64,000 nt of DNA from Acholeplasmatales bacterium (GTDB taxonomy: Bacteria > Bacillota_I > Bacilli_A > Acholeplasmatales > Anaeroplasmataceae), in the NCBI GenBank assembly GCA_017454375.1, contig JAFTDB010000033.1, positions 62,001-126,000 of the forward strand. The letters are read 5' to 3'. Shown here piece by piece: positions 1 through 8,056 of the stretch. Within the stretch, counting starts at the first letter, position 1. Every line of letters begins with the position of its first letter. The notes under the pieces were generated by a model. That model saw only the letters and a program-made list of their open reading frames with translations. It did not search any database and was not told the DNA's origin. The position numbers and the translations under genes were made by a program.

Positions 1-2
1 CT

Positions 3-395
3 AAAGACGTCTATGCGATTGCATTAAAGGAGAATAATAAATTAATTGGTACATTCTCTTTTTATCATGAAAATCTTTTAAGAAAATATAAATATGCAAC
101 GCAGGTTGGATTCTCTTTATCTAATTTATATTGGAACAGAGGAATCATGACTGATGCTTTAGGCCTATGTGTAAGATATCTATTTGAAGAGACTGACACA
201 GAGATAATAGAGGTCTGCCATGAAATATTTAATTATGGCTCTAAAAGAGTAATTGAAAAGAATCATTTTAAATATGATGGAAGAATTAGAAAATATAAAA
301 CTCTATATGATGATAGAGTTGTTGATGTGGATTTTTATTCACTAACTAAGGAAGAATATGAAAAGGAGATAAAAAATGAAGAATTTAAAGCCTAA
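3..395 (+). CDS. GNAT-family N-acetyltransferase, C-terminal part (start outside window)
   Basis: The reading frame is open from base 3 to a TAA at 393-395, and its start lies before the window. The visible 130 residues show a RimJ/RimL-like acetyltransferase pattern: a beta strand with KLIGTFSFYHEN, then VGFSLSNLYWNRGIMTDAL, which matches the strand 4 / acetyl-CoA-binding segment of GNAT proteins (an NRGI variant of the usual W-G-x-G-x-A), followed by NYGSKRVIEKNHFKYDG, the usual 'N..S..v.eK.GF..eG' end. RimJ/RimL-type enzymes acetylate protein or small-molecule amines; the substrate here cannot be told. The gene overlaps the start of valS by 20 bases, so translation of the two is probably coupled. 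An internal ATG at 147 should not be taken as the start, because homology continues upstream. Confidence 0.75.
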   Translation, partial: KDVYAIALKENNKLIGTFSFYHENLLRKYKYATQVGFSLSNLYWNRGIMTDALGLCVRYLFEETDTEIIEVCHEIFNYGSKRVIEKNHFKYDGRIRKYKTLYDDRVVDVDFYSLTKEEYEKEIKNEEFKA

Positions 396-2979
396 ATATG
401 ATTTTAAAGAAGTTGAACAAGGCAAATATGACTTCTGGTTAAAGGGTGGATTCTTTACTGCAGGAGATAAGAGTAAGGAACCATTTACAATCGTTATTCC
501 ACCACCAAATGTAACTGGTAAGCTACATTTAGGACATAGCTGGGATACAACATTACAAGATATCCTAATCCGTATGAAGAGAATGCAAGGATATGATGCA
601 TTATGGGTTCCAGGAATGGACCATGCTGGTATTGCAACTCAAGCAAAGGTCGATGCTAAATTAAAGGAACAAGGTGTTTCTCGTTATGATCTAGGAAGAG
701 AGAAATTCTTAGAGGTTGCATGGCAATGGAAGAAAGAATATGCTGAATTCATCCGTGCACAATGGGCAGCACTAGGTCTATCACTAGATTATACACGTGA
801 AAGATTTACATTAGATGAAGGCTTAAATAAAGCCGTAAATTATGTATTTATTTCTTTATATAATAAAGGATATATTTATCAAGGTAATAGAATTATTAAC
901 TGGGACTGTGAAGCAAAGACAGCCTTATCAAATATTGAAGTAGAACACAAGGATATTGAAGGTGCATTCTATTATTTCAATTATCCATATGTTGATGGTA
1001 AGGGTGGAATCACAATTGCCACTACACGTCCTGAAACTATGTTTGCTGACCAAGCAATCATGGTTAACCCTAAAGATGAAAGATATAAAGATGTAATTGG
1101 TAAAGAAGTATATATTCCTAATACAGGAGTTAAGATTCCAGTTATTTCTGATGAATATGTTGATATCGAATTTGGTACTGGTGCTGTTAAGGTAACACCA
1201 GCTCATGACCCTAACGACTTTGAAGTAGGTCTTCGTCATAAGCTTGCTATGCCACTTTGTATGAATGAAGATGGTACAATGAACGCTATGGCTGGTAAAT
1301 ATGAAGGAATGGACCGTTTTGAATGTCGTAAGGCATTAATTAAGGATTTAACAGAAGCAGGATTATTTATTAAAGAAGAAAAGATGATCCACTCTGTAGG
1401 CCATTCTGAACGTACTGGTGTAGTAGTTGAACCAAGATTATCTAAGCAATGGTTCGTTAAGATGGATGTTTTAGCTAAGCAAGTACTTGAAAATGATGAA
1501 TATCGTTTCGTACCAGAAAGATTTAATGATACATTAAAGCACTGGTTAACTGATATCCAAGACTGGTGTATTTCTCGTCAATTATGGTGGGGACATAGAA
1601 TCCCTGCATGGTACAAGGGCGATGAGGTTAAGGTTCAAGTTGCTTGTCCAGGTGAAGGCTGGGTACAAGATGAAGACGTACTTGATACATGGTTCTCAAG
1701 TGCTCTATGGCCATTCTCTACACTTGGCTGGCCAGAAAAGACTGATGATCTAGCTAGATATTATCCAACTAGCGTATTAGTAACTGGTTATGATATAATT
1801 TTCTTCTGGGTATCTAGAATGTTATTTGAAGGTATCGAATTCACTGGTAAAGCGCCATTTAAGGATATCTTAATTCATGGTTTAATTCGTGATACTCAAG
1901 GTAGGAAAATGAGCAAATCTTTAGGTAATGGTGTAGATCCATTCGATGTTATCGCTAAGTATGGTACTGACTCACTTCGTTATTTCTTAACAACTAATAG
2001 TGCGCCAGGCCTAGACCTTCGTTATGATGAAGAAAAGGTTGAAAGTAGCTGGAACTATCTAAACAAGATTTGGAATATTTCTCGTTATGTAATTATGAAT
2101 CTTGGTGAGAACTTCAAGCCTTCTAAGATTGAATTTAATAAATGTAATCTAGCTTCTAAATGGATTTTAGCTAAGTTAAATAACGTTATTAGAAGCGTAG
2201 ATTATAATATGAATAAATATGAATTTGGTGAAGCAGCCAAAGCATTATATACATTCACTTGGGATGATTTCGCAAGCTGGTATGTAGAAATCTCTAAGGT
2301 AGATCTACAATCAGATGATAAAGAAAACATCGAATCAACTAAGAATGTATTAGTTTATGTTTTAAAATCAATTATTAAGATGCTTCATCCATTCATCCCA
2401 TTCATTACAGAAGAGATTTATCAAACTATCCCACATGATTATGCATCAATCTCAATTTCTAATTGGCCAAAGGCTAACCCTGAATTCGATGATGAAATTT
2501 CTTTAAATAAAATTGAAGAAATGATCTCAATTATTACATCAATTCGTAATAGTAGAGCTAAAGCAAATAAGAGTATTTCTAAGCCAATTGATATAACTAT
2601 TTATTCAAAAAATGAAAAAACTATTGAAATGATTAAGGATACAACACATTATTTGAATAAATTCACTAATCCAAAGGAATTAAAATTCATCACTGAAGAT
2701 ATCAAAAATAAGGATGATTATGAGGTAAGTGTATTATCAGATTTAAACATCTATATTTCACTTGCAGACCTAGTTGATAAGGAAGAAGCTAAGAAAAAGC
2801 TTATTGAATCACAAAATAAGATCGCAGCTGAAATCAAGAGAAGTGAAGGAATGTTATCAAATGAGTCATTCCTAGCTAAGGCTCCTCAGGCTAAAATTGA
2901 TGCTGAAAAGGCTAAATATGAATCTTACAAGAGACAATATCAAGAAATACTTGATGCCCTTGAAAAATTCAATAAATAA
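376..2979 (+). CDS. valS: valyl-tRNA synthetase
   Basis: This cytosolic class I aminoacyl-tRNA synthetase charges tRNA-Val with valine. The 867 residues match the usual bacterial length. The HIGH signature appears as HLGH at residues 51-54 within PPPNVTGKLHLGH, and the second ATP signature is KMSKS at 511-515. Between them lies the large CP1 editing domain (TTRPETMFADQAIMVNP, GTGAVKVTPAHDPND) that removes mischarged threonine. The WWGHRIPAWY segment typical of ValRS is present, although the stretch after it lacks the usual Cys-rich insert. The last ~70 residues are charged and predicted coiled coil, as expected for the ValRS tRNA-binding arm. The start has AAGGAG about 8 bases upstream and overlaps the preceding GNAT gene by 20 bases. 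No T-box is seen; the control region may lie upstream of the window. Confidence 0.97.
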   Translation: MKNLKPKYDFKEVEQGKYDFWLKGGFFTAGDKSKEPFTIVIPPPNVTGKLHLGHSWDTTLQDILIRMKRMQGYDALWVPGMDHAGIATQAKVDAKLKEQGVSRYDLGREKFLEVAWQWKKEYAEFIRAQWAALGLSLDYTRERFTLDEGLNKAVNYVFISLYNKGYIYQGNRIINWDCEAKTALSNIEVEHKDIEGAFYYFNYPYVDGKGGITIATTRPETMFADQAIMVNPKDERYKDVIGKEVYIPNTGVKIPVISDEYVDIEFGTGAVKVTPAHDPNDFEVGLRHKLAMPLCMNEDGTMNAMAGKYEGMDRFECRKALIKDLTEAGLFIKEEKMIHSVGHSERTGVVVEPRLSKQWFVKMDVLAKQVLENDEYRFVPERFNDTLKHWLTDIQDWCISRQLWWGHRIPAWYKGDEVKVQVACPGEGWVQDEDVLDTWFSSALWPFSTLGWPEKTDDLARYYPTSVLVTGYDIIFFWVSRMLFEGIEFTGKAPFKDILIHGLIRDTQGRKMSKSLGNGVDPFDVIAKYGTDSLRYFLTTNSAPGLDLRYDEEKVESSWNYLNKIWNISRYVIMNLGENFKPSKIEFNKCNLASKWILAKLNNVIRSVDYNMNKYEFGEAAKALYTFTWDDFASWYVEISKVDLQSDDKENIESTKNVLVYVLKSIIKMLHPFIPFITEEIYQTIPHDYASISISNWPKANPEFDDEISLNKIEEMISIITSIRNSRAKANKSISKPIDITIYSKNEKTIEMIKDTTHYLNKFTNPKELKFITEDIKNKDDYEVSVLSDLNIYISLADLVDKEEAKKKLIESQNKIAAEIKRSEGMLSNESFLAKAPQAKIDAEKAKYESYKRQYQEILDALEKFNK

Positions 2980-3006
2980 GCCAAATTTTTAGAAAACTTT
3001 TGTATA

Positions 3007-3034
3007 TTGACATCTTTCAAACCTCAGTTATAAT
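3007..3034 (+). promoter_or_regulatory. sigma-A promoter for radC
   Basis: TTGACA at 3007-3012 and TATAAT at 3029-3034 are separated by 16 bases. Both hexamers are perfect consensus. The predicted transcript starts only about 10-12 bases before the radC ATG, and a GAGG ribosome binding site sits at 3041-3044. Confidence 0.85.
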
Positions 3035-3051
3035 TTGATTGAGGTTTGAAA
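3015..3051. promoter_or_regulatory. perfect 12-bp inverted repeat spanning the radC -10 region (operator candidate)
   Basis: TTTCAAACCTCA (3015-3026) and TGAGGTTTGAAA (3040-3051) are exact reverse complements separated by 13 bases. The arms lie in the promoter spacer and over the transcription start and ribosome binding site, and the -10 box sits in the loop. No T-run follows, so it is not a simple terminator. It fits an operator for a dimeric repressor best. An RNA hairpin is less likely, because the left arm lies upstream of the predicted start of transcription. Confidence 0.6.
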
Positions 3052-3052
3052 A

Positions 3053-3724
3053 ATGAAACTAAAAAGCATAGAATTAAAAGAGAGACCTAGAGAAAAATTA
3101 ATAGCCCATGGGCCTGGAGTATTATCTAATAGTGAGTTACTTGCGATAATGCTTGATAGTGGTACCAAGGAAGAGTCTGTGCTTGATTTAAGCAGTAGAC
3201 TAATTTCTGAATATGGCTTTTCTCGTCTTTTTAAAATGACATATTCTGAACTAGAACAAATTAAAGGTATAAAGGAAGCTAAGGCTTGTAAGCTTATGGC
3301 TTTATTTGAAATAGCTAGAAGAGTAAATAAATTAGATAATAAAAGAACACATATAAATGATGATAGTGACATCTTTGAATATGTTAAAGCTGATTATCTA
3401 TTCTTATCTACTGAGATGTTATGCGTTATTTATTTAGATAAAAAATCTAATATCATCTATGAAAAGAAATATAAATCAACTGATTCACTAAAGGTTGAAT
3501 TCCCAATTAAGGATATTGTTGGAGAAGCAATTAACAATAAGGCATTTGCCTTAGTGCTAGTTCATAACCATCCTTCAGGTGATTTAACTCCTTCAGAGAA
3601 TGATATTATGATGACTAAATGTATTAAGGATGTTTTAGATAATTTAGGTATTTATCTATATGATCACTTAATAATAAATCGAAATGATTATTTCTCAATT
3701 ATGAAAATGGTTAGAAATAAATAG
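3053..3724 (+). CDS. radC: RadC family JAB/MPN-domain protein
   Basis: The 223-aa protein has the two-part RadC layout: a helix-hairpin-helix N-terminal region (about residues 10-75, with a KGIKEAKACKL hairpin) and a C-terminal JAMM metalloprotease-like fold. The JAMM motif HNHPSGDLTPSEND at about residues 171-184 supplies two His, a Ser and an Asp for metal binding. The family was once linked to DNA repair, but that role is not well supported and the true substrate is unknown. It has its own strong promoter with a large palindrome over it, and it is followed 12 bases later by the DUF368 membrane gene, probably in one transcript. An antisense reading frame over its 5' part is a shadow. Confidence 0.92.
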   Translation: MKLKSIELKERPREKLIAHGPGVLSNSELLAIMLDSGTKEESVLDLSSRLISEYGFSRLFKMTYSELEQIKGIKEAKACKLMALFEIARRVNKLDNKRTHINDDSDIFEYVKADYLFLSTEMLCVIYLDKKSNIIYEKKYKSTDSLKVEFPIKDIVGEAINNKAFALVLVHNHPSGDLTPSENDIMMTKCIKDVLDNLGIYLYDHLIINRNDYFSIMKMVRNK

Positions 3725-3736
3725 GAGAAAAATATT

Positions 3737-4714
3737 ATGCTCAAACAATTATTTATATTTTTAAAGGGTATGCTGTTTGGCCTTGCTAATGTAATTCCTG
3801 GTGTATCTGGTGGTACTATGGCAGTAATTACCAAGGTCTATGATAAACTATTAGGCTCTATAAATAATTTATTTAAGAAGTTCAAACCATCAATTCTATT
3901 CCTACTTGTATATGGTTTGGGTGCTGCAGTGGCAGTTGTATTTGGCAGTAAGGTATTAGTACTTGCTACTAATAAAATACCATTTCCAGTAGCTATGCTA
4001 TTTGCTGGTTTGATTATTGGTACAATTCCATTTTTGGCAAAACCAATAATCCATGAAATAAAATGGCAGTATGTTGTAGTATTTATATTAGCTATGGCAG
4101 TAGTAATAGGTATGCTATTTATTGGATTAAATGTATCAAGTAATAAAACAGAATTACAACCGGTTGATTATTTCTTATTATTTGTATGTGGATTCTTAGC
4201 CAGTGTAGCTATGGTTACACCTGGTATAAGTGGAATGATGATGTTCCAAATATTTGGATATTACCAATTACTTATGAATGCAATCTCACATCTATTTAGT
4301 AATTTTGGTCAAAATGTATTAATCTTACTTCCAATCGCACTTGGGGTAATAGCTGGTATCTTTACAGCATGTAAGATTATGTCAATTATTCTAAAGAAGT
4401 TTCCTAAGGGCACAATGTTTGCTATCCTAGGCTTCGTAATTGCTTCAATATTTTGTCTATTCTATAATGCAGAATTTAAAGTAACAGAAGCTAACTTTGA
4501 TGGCCTTCAAATATCACTTGCTATTGTGTTCCTAATCATGGGTGCACTTGGTAGCTATTTCTTATCACAAATAGGTGAGAAGCAAGAAAATGCGGTGGTA
4601 GAAAATACTGAAAACCTATCAAAAAATAATGATGAAATAGCATTAGAAACCGAGTCAAAAGTAGAAACTGATGATAAAAGTGAAAATCTTAACGAAAATG
4701 AGGTAAAAAAATAG
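3737..4714 (+). CDS. DUF368 membrane protein, likely undecaprenyl-phosphate translocase (PopT-like)
   Basis: The 325-aa protein is strongly hydrophobic with about eight membrane segments. It carries the DUF368 hallmark near the N-terminus (GLANVIPGVSGGTMAV, residues about 16-31) and its pseudo-repeat in the second half (VTPGISGMMMFQIFGYY). This inverted-repeat pattern is shared with DedA/UptA-type lipid transporters. Members of DUF368 studied in other bacteria (PopT) recycle undecaprenyl phosphate across the membrane for cell-wall synthesis; that function is inferred here from the family. The last ~45 residues are a hydrophilic, Glu/Asn-rich cytosolic tail with no recognisable motif. A ribosome binding site (AGGAG) precedes the ATG, and a terminator begins inside the last codons. 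Confidence 0.85.
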   Translation: MLKQLFIFLKGMLFGLANVIPGVSGGTMAVITKVYDKLLGSINNLFKKFKPSILFLLVYGLGAAVAVVFGSKVLVLATNKIPFPVAMLFAGLIIGTIPFLAKPIIHEIKWQYVVVFILAMAVVIGMLFIGLNVSSNKTELQPVDYFLLFVCGFLASVAMVTPGISGMMMFQIFGYYQLLMNAISHLFSNFGQNVLILLPIALGVIAGIFTACKIMSIILKKFPKGTMFAILGFVIASIFCLFYNAEFKVTEANFDGLQISLAIVFLIMGALGSYFLSQIGEKQENAVVENTENLSKNNDEIALETESKVETDDKSENLNENEVKK

Positions 4715-4734
4715 TCTAAATGGCTATTTTTTTC
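4705..4734 (+). terminator. intrinsic terminator after the radC-DUF368 unit
   Basis: An A-rich arm (4705-4714) pairs with a T-rich arm (4724-4733), extended inward by a few pairs around the loop TAAAT. The stem overlaps the last codons and stop of the DUF368 gene, and the right arm doubles as the T-run. Confidence 0.75.
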
Positions 4735-4754
4735 TTTTAATGGTGCCATTTCTG

Positions 4755-4779
4755 TGTTATAATTATGGAAACGTTTACA
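4755..4779 (+). promoter_or_regulatory. extended -10 promoter plus perfect cre site for the EF-G-like gene
   Basis: TGTTATAAT at 4755-4763 is a perfect extended -10 element. TGGAAACGTTTACA at 4766-4779 matches the CcpA consensus TGNAANCGNWNNCA at every defined position and lies over the expected transcription start. Known CcpA sites in this position repress, so catabolite repression of the downstream gene is the natural inference. Confidence 0.7.
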
Positions 4780-4796
4780 GAAAGGAAATTTAATAT

Positions 4797-6848
4797 ATGG
4801 GAAATGAAAAATTAAGAAATGTTGCTGTGCTAGGTCACTTGCAATCAGGCAAAACCACATTAGTTGAATCTTTATATTCAATGACTACAGGTGCTGCCAA
4901 AGGTGCTGTTGAGAAAGGAACTACAATTAGTGACTACACACCTGAAGAAAAAGCAAAAATGAACTCTATCAAATCAGCCATCGTTCCTGTTATGTACAAT
5001 GATCATAAAATCAATCTAATTGATGTACCAGGATCTGATGATTTCATCGGTGAAGCTATTGCTGCAATCTCTGTTGTTAAGGGCGCAATCTTAGTGATCG
5101 ATGCTGCTAGTGGTGTAGAGGTTCAAACAGTTAAGCATTGGAATATGCTTAGAAAGAAAAATATCCCAACAATTATCTATGTTAATAAGATGGATAAGGA
5201 AGACATCCATTTTGATAACCTAGTAGAAGAAATCAGAAATAGATTAGGAAAGAACGCTGTACCATTCTGTTATCCAATGGGTCATGGTGAAGCATTCGAC
5301 GGCTTCGTTAACTGTGTTACATTAAAGGCTAGAAAATACAATGGTAAGACATGTGAAGATGTAGAAGTATATGATGATAAAAAAGGTCGTGTATTTGAGC
5401 TTCATAACACAATGGTTGAGGCAGTTGCTGAAACTTCAGAAGAATTACTAGATAAATTCTTTGCTGGAGAACCATTAACTGATGAAGAAATTAAGAGTGG
5501 TTTAAGAACAGGTGTATTCGATGGTAGTATTATTCCTATCGTTATCGGTTCAGCTGCTAAAAATATCGGTTTAAATACATTACTTGATATGCTTATCCAC
5601 TATCTACCTAATCCAAGTGAATTAAATCCACTTATCGCAGAAGATGATAAGGGTAATAAGGTAGAAAGAAAGACATTAGATGAAGAGCCATTTAGTGCAT
5701 TCGTATTCAAGACTATCGTGGATCCATATAGTGGTGTATCTTCAATCTTCAAGATTTGTTCTGGTTCAATTAAGCCAGGTGATCAAATCTATGTATCACA
5801 ACTAGGTACAACTGTAACTGTATCACAATTATTCAGCGTACTTGGCGGTAAATTTACTCCTGCACAAGTATTACATGCTGGTGATATCGGCTGCGTTACT
5901 AAGGTTGATGGACTTGAAACATCTATGACTATCTGCAGTCCTAAGAGCGTTGTTAAATATCCTGAAATTGACTTCCCATCTGCAGTTTACTATCGTGGAT
6001 TACTTCCTAAGACAAAACAAGATGAAGATAAACTATCTTCAGTATTAGCTAAGATTATGCTTGAAGATAAATCAGTAGAAATTAGACGTAATGTTGAAAC
6101 TAACCAACAATTAATTGGTACATTAAGTTTAGGACATTTAAATTATTTACTTGATAAAATGAGAAATAGTTATAAACTAGATTTACAGACTGAGGATGTA
6201 AAGATTGTTTATAGAGAAACTATTAAAGCACGTGCTACAGGTGATGGTAGATACGTTAAGCAATCTGGTGGTTCTGGATTCTATGGCGTTGTTCAAATGG
6301 ATTTCGAACCAGCTGAAGAAAATAACTTCACTGAAGAAGTATTTGGTGGTGCTGTACCTAAAAACTACTTCCCAGCTGTTGAAAAAGGCTTCTATGAGGC
6401 TTGTGAAAAAGGTTTACTTGCAGGTTATCCAGTAATTGGTGTACATGCAATCCTAAAAGATGGTAAATACCATCCAGTTGATTCTAACGAATTAGCATTC
6501 AAGATGGCTGCGATTCTAGCATTTAAAGATGCTTATATGAAGTGTAAGCCAGTTATCCTTGAACCAATTATTAAGATTGTTGTTACTGTATCATCTGATG
6601 TAGTTGGTGATATCATGTCTGACCTTAACCAAAGAAGAGGTAAGATCATTGGTATGGATGTAAACTCTGTTGGTAACCAAAAGATTACAGCTTTAGTTCC
6701 TGAAGCAGAAATTATTGAATATGTAAATGACTTAAAGAGTATGACTCAAGGTGCAGGCTTCTTTAACCGTGAATTCTACAGCTATGAACAAGCTCCATCA
6801 TTTATTCAAGAAAAATTAATTGCTGAAGCAGCAAAAGCTCAACAATAA
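4797..6848 (+). CDS. elongation factor G-like translational GTPase (EF-G paralogue)
   Basis: The 683-aa protein has the full EF-G layout: G domain, domain II (about 290-370), and domains III-V ending in the EF-G C fold (DLNQRRGKIIGMD, ALVPEAEIIEYVNDLKSMT). The P-loop is GHLQSGKT (residues 13-20) and the G4 motif is NKMD (about 130-133). The switch II motif reads DVPGS instead of DTPGH, so the catalytic histidine of canonical EF-G is replaced. The domain IV tip sequence also departs from canonical EF-G. It therefore belongs with the secondary 'EF-G-like' proteins of Bacillota, whose exact job is unsettled; a role in ribosome rescue, recycling or starvation survival is possible. Its promoter carries a perfect cre site. 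It is monocistronic, closed by the terminator at 6854. Confidence 0.88.
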   Translation: MGNEKLRNVAVLGHLQSGKTTLVESLYSMTTGAAKGAVEKGTTISDYTPEEKAKMNSIKSAIVPVMYNDHKINLIDVPGSDDFIGEAIAAISVVKGAILVIDAASGVEVQTVKHWNMLRKKNIPTIIYVNKMDKEDIHFDNLVEEIRNRLGKNAVPFCYPMGHGEAFDGFVNCVTLKARKYNGKTCEDVEVYDDKKGRVFELHNTMVEAVAETSEELLDKFFAGEPLTDEEIKSGLRTGVFDGSIIPIVIGSAAKNIGLNTLLDMLIHYLPNPSELNPLIAEDDKGNKVERKTLDEEPFSAFVFKTIVDPYSGVSSIFKICSGSIKPGDQIYVSQLGTTVTVSQLFSVLGGKFTPAQVLHAGDIGCVTKVDGLETSMTICSPKSVVKYPEIDFPSAVYYRGLLPKTKQDEDKLSSVLAKIMLEDKSVEIRRNVETNQQLIGTLSLGHLNYLLDKMRNSYKLDLQTEDVKIVYRETIKARATGDGRYVKQSGGSGFYGVVQMDFEPAEENNFTEEVFGGAVPKNYFPAVEKGFYEACEKGLLAGYPVIGVHAILKDGKYHPVDSNELAFKMAAILAFKDAYMKCKPVILEPIIKIVVTVSSDVVGDIMSDLNQRRGKIIGMDVNSVGNQKITALVPEAEIIEYVNDLKSMTQGAGFFNREFYSYEQAPSFIQEKLIAEAAKAQQ

Positions 6849-6853
6849 AAAAT

Positions 6854-6884
6854 AAGAATCGCATTTTGCGATTCTTTCATTTTG
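6854..6884 (+). terminator. intrinsic terminator after the EF-G-like gene
   Basis: AAGAATCGC (6854-6862) and GCGATTCTT (6868-6876) form a 9-bp stem with a 5-base loop, followed by a T-rich stretch. It lies directly in front of the ribosome binding site of the next small gene. Confidence 0.85.
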
Positions 6885-6893
6885 AGGCGTATT

Positions 6894-7193
6894 ATGAATG
6901 AAACTGAATTAGCTTATGCAACTAAATATAAAAAAAGAATTAAGACTCTAGCCCTAATATTTATGATATTTATAATACTAATGGGCGTAGGCTTAATTGG
7001 TCTTGGTATTTATATGATGGTTATAAGTGAATCTAAGGTAGAAATAATATTTGTAGGAGCTATCCTACTACTTATGGGTATATCTGATATACCTTTAGGT
7101 ATATATTTTAGAACTAGAGTTAATAAAAGAATCAATAATATGTCTGATGAAGATGCCTTAAAGAGATATAAAAGAATCTATGGCATAAAATAA
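6894..7193 (+). CDS. small two-TM membrane protein, function unknown
   Basis: I do not recognise this 99-aa protein. It has a charged N-terminus (about 20 residues), two hydrophobic helices (about 21-48 and 54-76) separated by a short polar turn (ESKVE), and a basic C-terminal tail ending RYKRIYGIK. Both ends are probably cytosolic. The start is placed at ATG 6894, because GAGG at 6884-6887 is spaced 6 bases from it; an upstream TTG at 6882 would put the ribosome binding site inside the gene. The terminator of the EF-G-like gene lies just upstream, so expression may depend on read-through. A strong terminator follows. Confidence 0.65.
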   Translation: MNETELAYATKYKKRIKTLALIFMIFIILMGVGLIGLGIYMMVISESKVEIIFVGAILLLMGISDIPLGIYFRTRVNKRINNMSDEDALKRYKRIYGIK

Positions 7194-7202
7194 AAAACAA
7201 TT

Positions 7203-7230
7203 AACGCCACTTATGTGGCGTTTTTTGTTT
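7203..7230 (+). terminator. intrinsic terminator after the small membrane protein gene
   Basis: AACGCCAC (7203-7210) pairs with GTGGCGTT (7215-7222) around a TTAT loop, followed by TTTTGTTT. Confidence 0.9.
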
Positions 7231-7300
7231 GGAATGATTAATGTATCATAATTATATTAAAAATCAATTTAAACGCATTTTATGAGGGCGTAGAAGAAGA

Positions 7301-7329
7301 TAAAAAAAGAAAGATTATTCATCTTTCTT
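7301..7329 (-). terminator. intrinsic terminator overlapping the end of the DUF1836 gene
   Basis: Read on the minus strand, AAGAAAGAT (7329-7321) pairs with ATCTTTCTT (7315-7307), with a run of T after it. The stop codon of the gene lies in the loop and right arm. Confidence 0.75.
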
Positions 7330-7911
7330 CTTAGCTTTCTCTTTAGCTTCTTTAATTTTTTCTAAATCTTCATATACTCTTGTATAGAATAGAACTCTTT
7401 TAGCAATTGTGATATAAGCATTAGCTTGTAATGCTAATTTCATTGCCATATTAATTAATTCATCTTTATTATTTTCTTCAATATTTGCTAGCTTTTCTTT
7501 AGCATCGTTGATTGCTTTATCAAGCATTTCATTATTATAATCGTTGAATCCATCGAAGACATCCATGTTAGAAGCGCCTTCTTTATATCTTTCATCTTCA
7601 ATTTGTTTAACTTCAGCAATTGTTAAAACTTGTTTTAAAGTACATATTTCTTCAATTAATGCTAAATGCTCACGATTATATTTTTTAGAAATAGGAGCTT
7701 TTAATACTTCACCCTTAACATAGTTATTAATCATTGATGGAGTAATTTGCTTATCAAGAGTAGAAGTCTGGAAAACATATAATTGCTTCTCCATATATGT
7801 GATTAATTGATCCATATATAAATCAATATCTGGAAGTTCTTCATACTTTTTAAAAGAGAAATTATCTAGCTCATTTAGCCAATTTTCAATTGATTTATTA
7901 ATATTTTCCAT
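7315..7911 (-). CDS. DUF1836 family protein, putative HTH regulator
   Basis: The 198-aa soluble protein carries the DUF1836 signature near its N-terminus: ELPDIDLYMDQLITYMEK (about 24-41), then ITPSMINNYVK (about 56-66) and KKYNREHLALIEEICTLKQVL (about 77-97). The middle part resembles a MerR-like winged helix in which TPSMINNYVKGEVL would be the recognition segment and REHLALI the following helix. The C-terminal half (about 110-198) is helical, rich in Lys/Glu and ends in a very basic tail. The biological role of the family is not established; DNA binding is an inference. The gene is alone on the minus strand between two plus-strand units, with an AGAGGTG ribosome binding site and its own terminator. 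Confidence 0.75.
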   Translation of the reverse strand: MENINKSIENWLNELDNFSFKKYEELPDIDLYMDQLITYMEKQLYVFQTSTLDKQITPSMINNYVKGEVLKAPISKKYNREHLALIEEICTLKQVLTIAEVKQIEDERYKEGASNMDVFDGFNDYNNEMLDKAINDAKEKLANIEENNKDELINMAMKLALQANAYITIAKRVLFYTRVYEDLEKIKEAKEKAKKKDE

Positions 7912-7934
7912 AATTGCACCTCTTATTCACTAAA

Positions 7935-7966
7935 ATTATATTATAATTTATTAAAAAACACAACAA
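7935..7966 (-). promoter_or_regulatory. possible promoter for the DUF1836 gene
   Basis: On the minus strand two overlapping TATAAT boxes (7945-7940 and 7940-7935) lie upstream of the AGAGGTG ribosome binding site. The -35 candidate TTGTTG (7966-7961) is weak and the spacing (15 bases) is short. Confidence 0.35.
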
Positions 7967-7982
7967 ATATTTTTAAAAACGC

Positions 7983-8011
7983 TTGACATTAGAGGCGACT
8001 TTATATATACT
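7983..8011 (+). promoter_or_regulatory. sigma-A promoter for the 154-aa protein gene
   Basis: TTGACA (7983-7988) and TATACT (8006-8011) are separated by 17 bases. A short inverted repeat (CTAGT / ACTAG) follows at 8010-8026 around the expected start of transcription. Confidence 0.75.
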
Positions 8012-8056
8012 AGTATTGAAAACTAGATAAGAAAGTAATTAAAGGAAGATGAGCAT

